A stretch of DNA of 64,000 nt, from assembly GCF_001591545.1 (NCBI RefSeq), contig NZ_BCVC01000006.1, positions 96,779 through 160,778 of the forward strand, given 5' to 3'. Shown one piece after another: positions 18,983-26,885 of the stretch (position 1 is its first letter; each line of letters begins with the position of its first letter). The position numbers and the translations under genes were made by a program. The notes beneath the pieces were generated by a model. That model was not told where the DNA came from. It was given only the letters and a program-made list of their open reading frames with translations, and made no database searches. This stretch comes from Lederbergia lenta NBRC 16444. Lineage in GTDB: Bacteria > Bacillota > Bacilli > Bacillales > Bacillaceae_C.

Positions 18983-20164
18983 ATGAAGGTATTTTGTTTA
19001 GGTGGAGCAGGGAAGATTTGCCGTGAAGCGATATTTGATTTAGTCCAACATTCTGAGTTTGAACAGATTTCTGTTGCCGATTTTAACGAGGAAGAAGGAA
19101 AAAAGGTCGTCGAGTGGTTGAATGATCCACGGGTGGATTTTGTAAAAGTGAATGTGTTTGATCATGAAGAAACAGTGGAAAAGATGCGCGGTTACGATAT
19201 TGTCATGGATGGAACAACCATTACATTAAACGGATTATCAACTGCTTGTATCGCTGAAGCAGGCTGCCATGGTATTAATTTAAACGGTTTTGGCGAGGAA
19301 GATAGTTCTAATGATCTCTTTGTACAAAACGGAAAAACATGTTTACCGGGATTTGGGATGACGCCTGGTTTGACGCAAATGATGGCCATGCATGCAGCAA
19401 ACCAATTGGATACGGTTGAGACAGTACGCGTGAGTCACGGCTCATTCCGTCCAATTGCCTTCTCAAAATCGATCACTGAAACGACAACATATGAATACGA
19501 TCCAAACTTGCCAACACGTGTCGTGTATGAAAACGGCAAATTTATTCAAGTAGCTCCATTTGCTCGTCCAAGAGAAATTCAGCTACCAGAGCCATATGGT
19601 AAAACCACTCAATATATTATTCCTCATTCAGAAACGAAAACGCTGGAAAAGGCGCTGAGGGAAAAAGACGTGAAACTGATTGAAGTCCGTGGTACATGGC
19701 CGAAAGAAAACATGGAGCTTGTTCGTGCTCTTTATAACTATGGGTTCTTAACAAATGAAAAAATTACAATGAACGAACAAGAGGTAGGGATTTTAGACTG
19801 CATCAGCGAGTATTTATATCAGTCTGAAAAGGGGAATAAAACGGAACTATACGGTTATGCACTCCATGTTGAAGTAACAGGTATGAAGGATGGCAAACAC
19901 TATGAATATACGTTAACTCACACACATCCTGCCTCCGATGGGTCAGTAGAAGGGTTACGTGCTTATACAAGAAACGTTGGAATCCCAATGGCAATTGCGA
20001 CTGAACTTATTGCAAAAGGAATGGTTAAAAAGAAAGGTGTCATTATTCCGGAGGAAGCGTTCCTTCATCCACAAGTTATTTTTACGGAACTGGAAAAACG
20101 CGGAATAACTATTCAAGAAGAGGTAAAGGAACTGGAATCTATAGATGAGATAATCTTTGCTTAA
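18983..20164 (+). CDS. Saccharopine dehydrogenase-like oxidoreductase
   Basis: A 393-residue cytoplasmic NAD(P)-dependent enzyme. A Rossmann domain is at the N-terminus (FCLGGAGKICREAIFDLV, residues about 4-21), followed by SVADFNEEEG as the cofactor-discriminating segment. The central domain begins near FGMTPGLTQMMA, the usual saccharopine-dehydrogenase-like layout. The reaction of this subgroup is not known; lysine or homospermidine-type chemistry cannot be assumed. AGGAGG precedes the ATG. It is monocistronic, with a terminator about 280 bases downstream. Confidence 0.85.
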   Translation: MKVFCLGGAGKICREAIFDLVQHSEFEQISVADFNEEEGKKVVEWLNDPRVDFVKVNVFDHEETVEKMRGYDIVMDGTTITLNGLSTACIAEAGCHGINLNGFGEEDSSNDLFVQNGKTCLPGFGMTPGLTQMMAMHAANQLDTVETVRVSHGSFRPIAFSKSITETTTYEYDPNLPTRVVYENGKFIQVAPFARPREIQLPEPYGKTTQYIIPHSETKTLEKALREKDVKLIEVRGTWPKENMELVRALYNYGFLTNEKITMNEQEVGILDCISEYLYQSEKGNKTELYGYALHVEVTGMKDGKHYEYTLTHTHPASDGSVEGLRAYTRNVGIPMAIATELIAKGMVKKKGVIIPEEAFLHPQVIFTELEKRGITIQEEVKELESIDEIIFA

Positions 20165-20180
20165 TACAGGAAGTAAGGTA

Positions 20181-20353
20181 TATGTCTTTACTAGCTAAAG
20201 AAAGAAATAGAATGATTGACTTGTTGGTAAAGTTAAAAGTGAATTAGGAGATCTTCTGTAAAAGGGCGCTATACCAAAGAGGATGAAAATAGCACAAATA
20301 TTAAAGTTGAGTCGACGATTACCGTCGATCAACCGAAGAGTATTGTTGAATAA
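20181..20353 (+). pseudogene. Multi-frame coding remnant
   Basis: Short pieces in successive frames read as one protein-like text: KERNRMIDLLVKLK, then SELGDLL, then GRYTKEDENSTNIKVES and VDQPKSIVE with a stop at 20351-20353. Each change of frame marks an indel. I cannot name the family. From 20487 to 20857 I see only short broken frames and a small palindrome (CCGAATTTCGG). Confidence 0.3.
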
Positions 20354-20444
20354 GTTATGGTGATAAGAAAGATTTCATACGTTTATACGAAGCATAAAAA
20401 TATGAACAGTAGCTAACCACTTGTAACAAAGTATATTTTGAGAT

Positions 20445-20486
20445 AAGAAACTACACCATCACATTATTAGCGGTGTAGTTTCTTTA
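20445..20486 (+). terminator. Terminator
   Basis: A perfect 13-bp stem (AAGAAACTACACC with GGTGTAGTTTCTT) and a 14-base loop. Confidence 0.75.
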
Positions 20487-20857
20487 TGCTTTTTATTTAA
20501 GAATCCATGTAGGCAGGAACTGGTCCTATTCGATACTTTTGATGGAAAAGGATTATTAGATAATTCTTGAAAAGGACTCCTGTTTATGCGATATTGGATT
20601 TCACTTGTCTGAATTTAAATAACAATGAAATATCAAAGCTGAGATAAATTTGCTAGAAAGGGCTTTTCTTATGTTCAAAAAATAACAAAAGGTGAAGCAA
20701 TGAACTAAAATGTTACAATGAAGTATTTTTTAATATATATAGTATTAGATCAGCTACAAACGCTGTTTCCGAATTTCGGATACTTAGTTTAATAAGGAGT
20801 ACTGGAATTAATAGTCTTATTTATAATACAGAGTTATAAAGGGTGGAATAGATTAAC

Positions 20858-21418
20858 TTGAACAAGGATAATTTTTTGAAATTTCTTGAAAGTGGTTTAA
20901 AATTTATGATTGCAAAAGAAAAAAGGGATATAGTAGATGAATATATTTTGCACTTTGCTGAGGAAGGACATAAGTATAAAAGTGAAGAGGAAATATCTAA
21001 AGAATTAGGAAATCCTGAAGAGATTGCTAAAGAATTAAACGCTGTTTATGCAATTAATAAGGTGGAAGAGAATAAAAGCATTAGAAGTATGTTTACAGCA
21101 CTGTTGTCAATTATGGGATTAAATATGATGAATTGTATTATCATTATAGTGAGTTTCTTTGTGTTGCTAATCCTTTTACCATTTATATTAGCTTATATCA
21201 TCGGTGTACCTTTCATGATATTATCTCCACTGATTTTAATTGTAATGGGATTTATTAATGGATTTAATACTATAGGATTTGGTGAAATTTCCGAGTCCAT
21301 TAAAGGGATTATGATAGGTACAATTTTAGCATTCCTAGGATATTTTATTGGGAAATTTATTGTTCGATTGATGATTAAATACTTAAGATGGAACATGTTA
21401 ATTGCAAGGGGGAAGTAA
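20858..21418 (+). CDS. HAAS-domain (DUF1700-like) membrane protein
   Basis: A 186-residue protein with an N-terminal HAAS-type helical domain (about 1-65: FLKFLESGLKFMIAKEKRDIVDEYILHFAEEG, then ISKELGNPEEIAKELN). About four transmembrane helices follow at roughly 85-105, 108-128, 130-150 and 155-175. HAAS proteins usually sit next to PadR regulators and are thought to mediate membrane signalling; no PadR gene is present here. The start is TTG with AGGGTGG upstream. The downstream lipoprotein gene starts 5 bases after its stop and uses a ribosome site inside its end, so the two are translationally linked. Confidence 0.75.
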   Translation: MNKDNFLKFLESGLKFMIAKEKRDIVDEYILHFAEEGHKYKSEEEISKELGNPEEIAKELNAVYAINKVEENKSIRSMFTALLSIMGLNMMNCIIIIVSFFVLLILLPFILAYIIGVPFMILSPLILIVMGFINGFNTIGFGEISESIKGIMIGTILAFLGYFIGKFIVRLMIKYLRWNMLIARGK

Positions 21419-21422
21419 TTGT

Positions 21423-22046
21423 ATGAGAAAATTGTTTTTTAGCTTTTTAATTCTTTTTATATTAAGCGCATGTTCGCGGGGGGAAATGGACATTACAGAA
21501 GATGATGATGAAGATGAAGTTCTTTCTATACAGGATGTGGAGGTTCCTGATCATATCTTTACCTCCGAAAAACAAAATAATGTGATAAATGAAGAAGAAA
21601 TAAAATTAAGCATAAAAAGTTATCTAGATAGCTCGGAAGAGTTATTAAATGCGGGTGAACCATTTCAAGAGGCTATATATGATGAAAAGGAATTAACGAA
21701 AGAAGAGCTAGAGAAGTTGGATAAAATTAATAAACTTACAAAAGAAAATGATGAGAATTTCTCTAACTATATTTCAAACAATACATTGCCTGAAGGTTAT
21801 CAAGAGGAATCTAAGAGAATAAGTCGGTACATTACAGGCGTTAATGAGACACTTCATGCAATAGATGAAATGTTTGATAATGTAACAAACCCCGCAAGTG
21901 AAGAAGCTCTTCCAAAAGTAAACATTAAATCAATAATGGATAAATTTGATGGAGTAAATGGAAAAGAACAGAAGAAAATAGAAGACTTTCTTAATAAGAA
22001 AAACATTGATACTAAGGCATTTGGACGGGAACAAAAAGAAGGGTAA
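21423..22046 (+). CDS. Lipoprotein of unknown function
   Basis: A 207-residue exported lipoprotein. The signal peptide ends in the lipobox LSAC (Cys17). An acidic segment follows (ITEDDDEDEVLSIQD), then a mostly helical, highly charged body without a known domain. The ATG at 21423 is used because AGGGGGAAG lies just upstream; an in-frame ATG at 21402 is inside the preceding gene. It forms a two-gene operon with the HAAS-domain protein and may be its extracytoplasmic partner. That pairing is inferred from the 4-base spacing only. Confidence 0.72.
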   Translation: MRKLFFSFLILFILSACSRGEMDITEDDDEDEVLSIQDVEVPDHIFTSEKQNNVINEEEIKLSIKSYLDSSEELLNAGEPFQEAIYDEKELTKEELEKLDKINKLTKENDENFSNYISNNTLPEGYQEESKRISRYITGVNETLHAIDEMFDNVTNPASEEALPKVNIKSIMDKFDGVNGKEQKKIEDFLNKKNIDTKAFGREQKEG

Positions 22047-22085
22047 AAGAATTACCCAAGGTCATTTTTATCATATGTCTGAATA

Positions 22086-22127
22086 AAACATGCAGTGCCT
22101 CCATTTTGGGAGGTGCTGCATGTTTGT
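22086..22127. terminator. Bidirectional terminator between convergent genes
   Basis: AAACATGCAG with CTGCATGTTT as outer stem and CCTCC/GGAGG as inner stem. It lies between the lipoprotein gene and the nucleosidase gene. Confidence 0.88.
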
Positions 22128-22146
22128 ATACATCGTTTAATTGGAG

Positions 22147-23001
22147 TTAATTGGCGATGGCTTTTACAACATCAATCGTAAACTCTGCGCCATAATGGCC
22201 CGCTTTTTCCAAATCCTCAATATTGTCATCTGTTACTTCAGAATTGGAAATCGTTCGTAAGGATAGGTATGGAACATCTAGTAAATGAGCAACTTGGGCA
22301 ACAGCGAAAGCTTCCATCTCTTCTCCACTTGTTCCAAAGTTCTCATGAAACCATTGGATACGATCGATTTCCCGATTCCACCAATCACCACTACCTATAA
22401 CTCCCTCCACGACTTTTCCATGCTTATACTGGTCAGCTACACTTTTTGCAACTTCTACGAGTTTTGGGTCACTTGGTAATGATGCATAATCTTGCTTTTC
22501 ACCATTCTTATCTCTAAGCTCTGTTGACATATGGATCCATTTCTCGGGTTTCATTCCTTGGCCATCCTCCATACGTTCAGAGCGGAAGCTGCCGATATTA
22601 ATGACCTCAGTGCCAATTACCGTGTCGAACACATGAATATTTGGATCATGCCCACCAGCTGTTCCTTGATTGATTACCGCTTTAGGCTTGTACTTTTCAA
22701 TTAATAGAGTTGTCGATGCCGCTGCATTCACCATTCCGACTTCTGTTCGGGACACTACAATCGGAATGCCCTCCAATTCCCCTACATAAAAGGAGTAATT
22801 CCCATGTTTCTCCTCTTTATAATCGCCCATGGCCTTTAGAAATTCTGAAACCTCCACATCCATCGCGCCTTGGACGGCAATTGGTTGTTCCTTCTTCGGT
22901 TGCTGGTCTGTTTCAGGTGACTTTTCCGCATTTGTTGAACATCCCACCAACAATAAAAGTAAAATAACAATATTCGTAAATAGCTTAAAATAATTGTTCA
23001 T
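22147..23001 (-). CDS. 5'-methylthioadenosine/S-adenosylhomocysteine nucleosidase, exported lipoprotein form
   Basis: A 284-residue protein of the MTA/SAH nucleosidase (Pfs, PNP_UDP_1) family, which splits the N-glycosidic bond of MTA and SAH. Seen: VSRTEVGMVNAAASTTLLIEKYKP, NQGTAGGHDP, and the substrate site GEEMEAFAVAQVAHLLDVPYLSLRTISN, which includes the Met-Glu that binds the ribose. The N-terminus is a lipoprotein signal with LLVGC (Cys21) and a Lys/Gln-rich linker, so the enzyme should work outside the cell. Cytoplasmic Pfs lacks this. It is divergent from the nucleoside hydrolase operon across shared PurR-type boxes, and a purine salvage role is inferred. Confidence 0.88.
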   Translation of the reverse strand: MNNYFKLFTNIVILLLLLVGCSTNAEKSPETDQQPKKEQPIAVQGAMDVEVSEFLKAMGDYKEEKHGNYSFYVGELEGIPIVVSRTEVGMVNAAASTTLLIEKYKPKAVINQGTAGGHDPNIHVFDTVIGTEVINIGSFRSERMEDGQGMKPEKWIHMSTELRDKNGEKQDYASLPSDPKLVEVAKSVADQYKHGKVVEGVIGSGDWWNREIDRIQWFHENFGTSGEEMEAFAVAQVAHLLDVPYLSLRTISNSEVTDDNIEDLEKAGHYGAEFTIDVVKAIAN

Positions 23002-23029
23002 TTTTTATCTATCCTTTCAGTATATATGT

Positions 23030-23043
23030 AAACACGAACATTA
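23030..23043. promoter_or_regulatory. PurBox-like site
   Basis: AAACACGAACATTA matches the B. subtilis PurR box (core CGAAC with flanking A/T) and lies 29 bases upstream of the nucleosidase start. An inverted repeat AAATGCAAAT/ATTTGCATTT follows at 23043-23074. Confidence 0.55.
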
Positions 23044-23129
23044 AATGCAAATCATCACGTAATAATTTGCATTTAGGAGTATACTATATCAAAAGGAATT
23101 TGACAAGAGAGATTAATGACTCGGCTTGT

Positions 23130-23174
23130 ATACACGAACATTATAATTGTCAAAACATATAAACATTCGTGATT
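23130..23174. promoter_or_regulatory. Inverted pair of PurR boxes
   Basis: Box 1 (23130-23143, core ACGAACATTA) and an inverted box 2 (23161-23174, reverse complement core CACGAATGTT) are separated by 17 bases. This is the arrangement known for PurR operators in B. subtilis (two 14-bp boxes, 16-17 bp apart). They lie just upstream of the putative promoter of the nucleoside hydrolase operon. Repression when PRPP is low is expected from PurR biology; binding is inferred. Confidence 0.65.
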
Positions 23175-23177
23175 GGA

Positions 23178-23207
23178 TTGACCGCTATAGAGCTTTTATG
23201 CTATTAA
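23178..23207 (+). promoter_or_regulatory. Putative sigma-A promoter of the nucleoside operon
   Basis: TTGACC (-35) and TATTAA (-10) with an 18-base spacer. Transcription would begin near 23214, about 20 bases before the riboswitch aptamer. Confidence 0.5.
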
Positions 23208-23232
23208 TAGAAGAGGAAAAGATAATTTAATT

Positions 23233-23300
23233 AAATGTATATGCTTGTGAATATGGCACAAGCGTCTCTACCTGGTAACCGTAAACTACCGGACTACATG
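23233..23300 (+). ncRNA. Purine (guanine-class) riboswitch aptamer
   Basis: The three-helix junction is readable directly. P1 is ATGTA (23235-23239) with TACAT (23295-23299). P2 is GCTTGTG with CACAAGC around the conserved loop AATATGG. P3 is CTGGTA with TACCGG around a loop containing CCGTAAA. The junction carries TCTCTACC and GGACTA. The specificity base (position 74 in xpt numbering, in GACTA) is C, which in known aptamers selects guanine or hypoxanthine rather than adenine. The downstream genes are nucleoside hydrolases and a nucleoside transporter, as expected for the class. Aptamer identification is strong; ligand class follows from the single base. Confidence 0.92.
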
Positions 23301-23363
23301 AAAAGTGACTGGAAATGGAAACTTGTATTCTCTATTTCTGTTACTTTTGAATGTAATTCCGCA

Positions 23364-23394
23364 GCCTGGGTAGAATATATACCCGGTTTTTTTG
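23364..23394 (+). terminator. Riboswitch expression-platform terminator
   Basis: The stem CC(T)GGGTA with TACCCGG, one T bulged, is followed by seven T, 65 bases after the aptamer. CTACCGG from the aptamer's P3/J region could pair with its left arm (CCTGGGTAG) as an antiterminator. Ligand binding would then favour termination, an OFF switch. Confidence 0.75.
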
Positions 23395-23504
23395 CGTTTT
23401 ACTAGCCTTGAATATTCTCCTTTGAAAATGAGGGGCCATAAGAAGATTAGGTAGAGACTGGTGACGTGTTCATATAAACAATTTTTGAAAAGGGTGAATG
23501 TGAA

Positions 23505-24461
23505 ATGGCAAAGAAACAAATTTATTTTAATCATGACGGCGGTGTGGATGATCTTGTATCGTTGTTTTTATTATTACAAATGGACAATATTGAATTAACA
23601 GGTGTATCGGTCATTCCGGCTGATTGTTATTTAGAGCCAGCGGTATTCGCAAGTCGAAAAATTATGGATCGCTTTGGAAAAGCTGGTCTTGATGTTGCTG
23701 AGTCAAATTCACGTGGAAAGAACCCATTTCCAAAAGATTGGAGAATGCATGCGTTTCTTGTAGATGCACTGCCGATTTTAAACGAATCTGGGGAAATTAT
23801 TACACCAGTGGCAGAAAAACCAGCACATCTTCATATGATCGATGCAATTCGCAATAATCCAGAAAAAACAACTTTATTATTCACGGGCCCTCTAACTGAT
23901 CTTGCTCGTGCTTTAGATGAAGCTCCAGATATTGAAGAAAAAATTGAGAGACTTGTATGGATGGGCGGCACTTTCCGTGAGGACGGCAATGTTCATGAAC
24001 CTGAACATGATGGGACAGCGGAATGGAATGTATTTTGGGATCCAGAAGCTGCAGGTCGAGTATGGGAAACAAATATAGAAATTGATTTAGTGGCACTTGA
24101 AAGTACGAATCAAGTACCTTTGACTTTAGATGTGCGTGAACGTTGGGCAAGAGAGCGTAAATATATTGGGGTTGATTTCCTTGGCCAATGTTATGCAATG
24201 GTACCACCGCTCGTTCATTTTAAAACAAATTCCACCTATTATTTATGGGATGTGTTAACGACTGCATTCATTGGCAATACCGATCTTGTTAAAGTACAAA
24301 AGGTTAATAGTACTGTTATCACAGATGGACCAAGCCAGGGGCGAACAGTTGAAACACCTAATGGTCGTCCTGTTAATGTCGTTTATGATGTTAATCGCGA
24401 TGCTTTCTTCGATTATATGACCGAATTAGCTAAGCAAGTTAGTGGGGAGAATTCGAAATGA
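23505..24461 (+). CDS. Nucleoside hydrolase (IUNH family), first copy
   Basis: A 318-residue cytoplasmic enzyme that hydrolyses ribonucleosides to base and ribose. The N-terminal metal-binding motif reads FNHDGGVDD at about residues 7-15 instead of the usual xDxDxxxDD. The first Asp is thus replaced by Asn, as in a subgroup of Firmicute paralogues. Other features are LLFTGPLTDLARAL, VWMGGTFRE, EWNVFWDPEAA and YYLWDVLTTAFI, where the conserved catalytic Asp follows Trp instead of His. AAAGGGTG precedes the ATG. The stop overlaps the next start by 4 bases (ATGA). It is under the guanine riboswitch and PurR-like boxes. Confidence 0.92.
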   Translation: MAKKQIYFNHDGGVDDLVSLFLLLQMDNIELTGVSVIPADCYLEPAVFASRKIMDRFGKAGLDVAESNSRGKNPFPKDWRMHAFLVDALPILNESGEIITPVAEKPAHLHMIDAIRNNPEKTTLLFTGPLTDLARALDEAPDIEEKIERLVWMGGTFREDGNVHEPEHDGTAEWNVFWDPEAAGRVWETNIEIDLVALESTNQVPLTLDVRERWARERKYIGVDFLGQCYAMVPPLVHFKTNSTYYLWDVLTTAFIGNTDLVKVQKVNSTVITDGPSQGRTVETPNGRPVNVVYDVNRDAFFDYMTELAKQVSGENSK

Positions 24462-25414
24462 TAGAGAAAAAAAGAGTTATTATTGATACGGATACAGCTG
24501 GAGACGACACGATTGCAATATTAACTGCCCTTCATTATTTTCAAGTGGAGGGAATTACGATCACAGGTGGGAACGTCCAATTTGATCAGCAAGTAGAAAA
24601 TGCCCTTTACACGATTGAGGTTGCTGGTAAAGGTGGACAAGTACCTGTGTATAAAGGTTATGAGCGTCCACTAATGGGGCTTGGAGAAAAAGAACATCGC
24701 ACGGTAGAGGATGTTCACGGAAAAGATGGGATGGGGGATTCATTTTTTGACAAGGCTATCCAGCGTCCAGCTGAGGGACATGCGGTTGATTTTCTTATTG
24801 AAACGGTTCATAAATATCCGGGGGATATTCATTTAATTGCTATTGCTCCTTTAACAAATATCGCAATGGCAATTAAAAAGGATCCGACAATTGTTCCGAA
24901 AATTCCTCATCTCTACATTATGGGCGGAACGAATAATGCCCTTGGAAACATTACACCAAGTGCGGAATATAACTTCTGGGTTGACCCTGAAGCAGCAAAA
25001 ATTGTTCTTCATTCAGCGATTCCAATCACAATGGTTGGTTGGGAAATGTGTACGGAATATTCAATTATGGATGACACTGACCATGAAGCTATTGCAGCAT
25101 TAGCGACAAAAGGGTCAAAGTTTTTCACAGATATTAACCAAGTTGTGATGAAGTTTAATAAAAGTGTCCACAAATTAAATGGTACAACACACCCAGATAC
25201 ACTTTTAGCTGCTGTTGCAGCAAAGGAAGAAATAATGACCAAGTCTAATCTTTATCATGTAGATATTGAATTAACTGGCGAACTCACAAGAGGGTACAGC
25301 TTAGTGGATATAAACAATCGCTTAGAACGCAAAAAAAATGTTCGTGTATGTGAAGGTATTGATCGTGATGCTTTTGAAGCAATGCTATTTGATGTACTGC
25401 GTTCCATCCAATAG
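24458..25414 (+). CDS. Nucleoside hydrolase (IUNH family), second copy
   Basis: A 318-residue paralogue of the preceding enzyme, translationally coupled to it by ATGA. The metal site is canonical here: IDTDTAGDD at residues 8-16. Further motifs are LIAIAPLTNIAMAIK, LYIMGGT, AEYNFWVDPEAAKIV and NGTTHPDTLLAAVAA with His and Asp of the catalytic centre. It differs clearly from the first copy, so the two probably prefer different nucleosides; no preference can be read from the sequence. The transporter gene follows after 57 bp. Confidence 0.93.
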   Translation: MIEKKRVIIDTDTAGDDTIAILTALHYFQVEGITITGGNVQFDQQVENALYTIEVAGKGGQVPVYKGYERPLMGLGEKEHRTVEDVHGKDGMGDSFFDKAIQRPAEGHAVDFLIETVHKYPGDIHLIAIAPLTNIAMAIKKDPTIVPKIPHLYIMGGTNNALGNITPSAEYNFWVDPEAAKIVLHSAIPITMVGWEMCTEYSIMDDTDHEAIAALATKGSKFFTDINQVVMKFNKSVHKLNGTTHPDTLLAAVAAKEEIMTKSNLYHVDIELTGELTRGYSLVDINNRLERKKNVRVCEGIDRDAFEAMLFDVLRSIQ

Positions 25415-25471
25415 ACGATTTATTAAATATGAATACCATTTACTTAATTTCACCATGACGGGGGAGCAGCT

Positions 25472-26686
25472 ATGCAATACATCTGGGGAATCATTGGGAT
25501 CATCGGTATATTATCAATTGCATTTGCCTTATCAACAGCACGTAAATCTATTAATTTAAGAACTGTAATTGGCGCGTTAGCCATTCAACTTATCTTTGCA
25601 TTTATCGTCTTGAAATGGGATTTCGGAAGAAAAATACTGCAAGTCATTTCAGGCATTGTGCAAAAAGTGATTGACTCATCTGATGCTGGAGTTCAGTTCA
25701 TGTTCGGCGGGATTTTAAGCGCAGAAAACGCGGGATTTACTTTTGCATTACAAGTGCTGCCTATTATTATTTTCTTTGCTTCATTAATTTCGGTTCTATA
25801 TTATTTGGGAGTTATGCAGTTTGCTACAAAAATCATCGGTGGGCTTTTGGCAAAGGCTCTTAAGACAAGTGAGCCCGAATCGATGTCAGCTGCTGCCAAT
25901 ATTTTTCTAGGACCGACAGAAGCTCCATTAGTTATAAAACCTTATATTGATAAAATGACAAAATCGGAGTTATTTGCCGTCATGGTAGGTGGAATGGCCT
26001 GCGTATCAGGGGCTGTTTTAGGTGGATATGCTACGCTTGGTGTTCCGCTTGATTATCTGTTAGCTGCTGCATTTATGGGTGCTCCGGCCGGATTGTTATT
26101 TGCAAAAATAATTGTTCCCCAAACAGAAAAAATAGACTCAAACAATCGTATTCAAATGGTCAAAGATGAGGAATCGAGAAATGTTATCGATGCGGCATCC
26201 CGTGGGGCTATGGACGGATTAAAAATAGCCGTGAGTGTAGGGGCATTGTTAATTGCATTTATATCACTTATCTTTTTAGTTAATATGATTATTGGAGCAA
26301 TCGGTGGAATCTTTGGTTACGACTCTTTAACGCTTGAACAAATATTAGGTTATCTATTCTTTCCATTTGCCTTCCTCATTGGAATTCCATGGGATGAAGC
26401 ATTAAAGGCTGCCTCTTTTATTGGGCAAAAGTTTGTATTAAACGAATTTGTTGCCTATACTTCATTTGCTCCGGAAATAGCTAACCTATCACCTAAAAGT
26501 GTAGTAATGATTAGTTTTGCACTTTGTGGTTTTGCCAACCTTGCAGCCATTGCATTGTTAATTGGTGGATTAGGAGGAATGGCACCGTCAAGAAGACAGG
26601 ATATTGCCGAGATGGGATTACGAGCAATTATAGCGGCAACACTTGCTAATCTGATGAGCGCAGCCATTGCAGGGATGTTGGTTTAG
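25472..26686 (+). CDS. nupC: Concentrative nucleoside transporter (NupC/CNT family)
   Basis: A 404-residue integral membrane protein that imports nucleosides with protons or sodium. Eight or more hydrophobic segments are visible. CNT landmarks in order are FGGILSAENAGFTFALQVLPIIIFFASLISVLYYLG, NIFLGPTEAPLVIKPY (substrate site with Glu), SGAVLGGYATLG, and near the end FALCGFANLAAIALLIGGLGGMAP. GGGGGAG precedes the ATG. As the last gene of the riboswitch operon, it supplies substrates to the two hydrolases. The symbol is by family; the B. subtilis orthologue could equally be a nupG/pbu-type relative. Confidence 0.93.
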   Translation: MQYIWGIIGIIGILSIAFALSTARKSINLRTVIGALAIQLIFAFIVLKWDFGRKILQVISGIVQKVIDSSDAGVQFMFGGILSAENAGFTFALQVLPIIIFFASLISVLYYLGVMQFATKIIGGLLAKALKTSEPESMSAAANIFLGPTEAPLVIKPYIDKMTKSELFAVMVGGMACVSGAVLGGYATLGVPLDYLLAAAFMGAPAGLLFAKIIVPQTEKIDSNNRIQMVKDEESRNVIDAASRGAMDGLKIAVSVGALLIAFISLIFLVNMIIGAIGGIFGYDSLTLEQILGYLFFPFAFLIGIPWDEALKAASFIGQKFVLNEFVAYTSFAPEIANLSPKSVVMISFALCGFANLAAIALLIGGLGGMAPSRRQDIAEMGLRAIIAATLANLMSAAIAGMLV

Positions 26687-26716
26687 CTGAGCTCCGAGAA
26701 TATGAGAATATTATTA

Positions 26717-26754
26717 GAAACTACTTGGGAATAGCCCAAGTAGTTTCTTTTTTT
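26717..26754 (+). terminator. Terminator of the nucleoside operon
   Basis: A 13-bp perfect stem (GAAACTACTTGGG with CCCAAGTAGTTTC) followed by seven T. Confidence 0.93.
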
Positions 26755-26885
26755 GCAGTAATCCGCCTAGCAAAAGTCGGTAAGAATAGTGCTGCCCATT
26801 ATTATTTCACTTTTGTATTAGTCCAATACATTCGCCTTTTGTCACCATTCAAATGGTAAATCAGATTTTTCTACTACATATTTTC

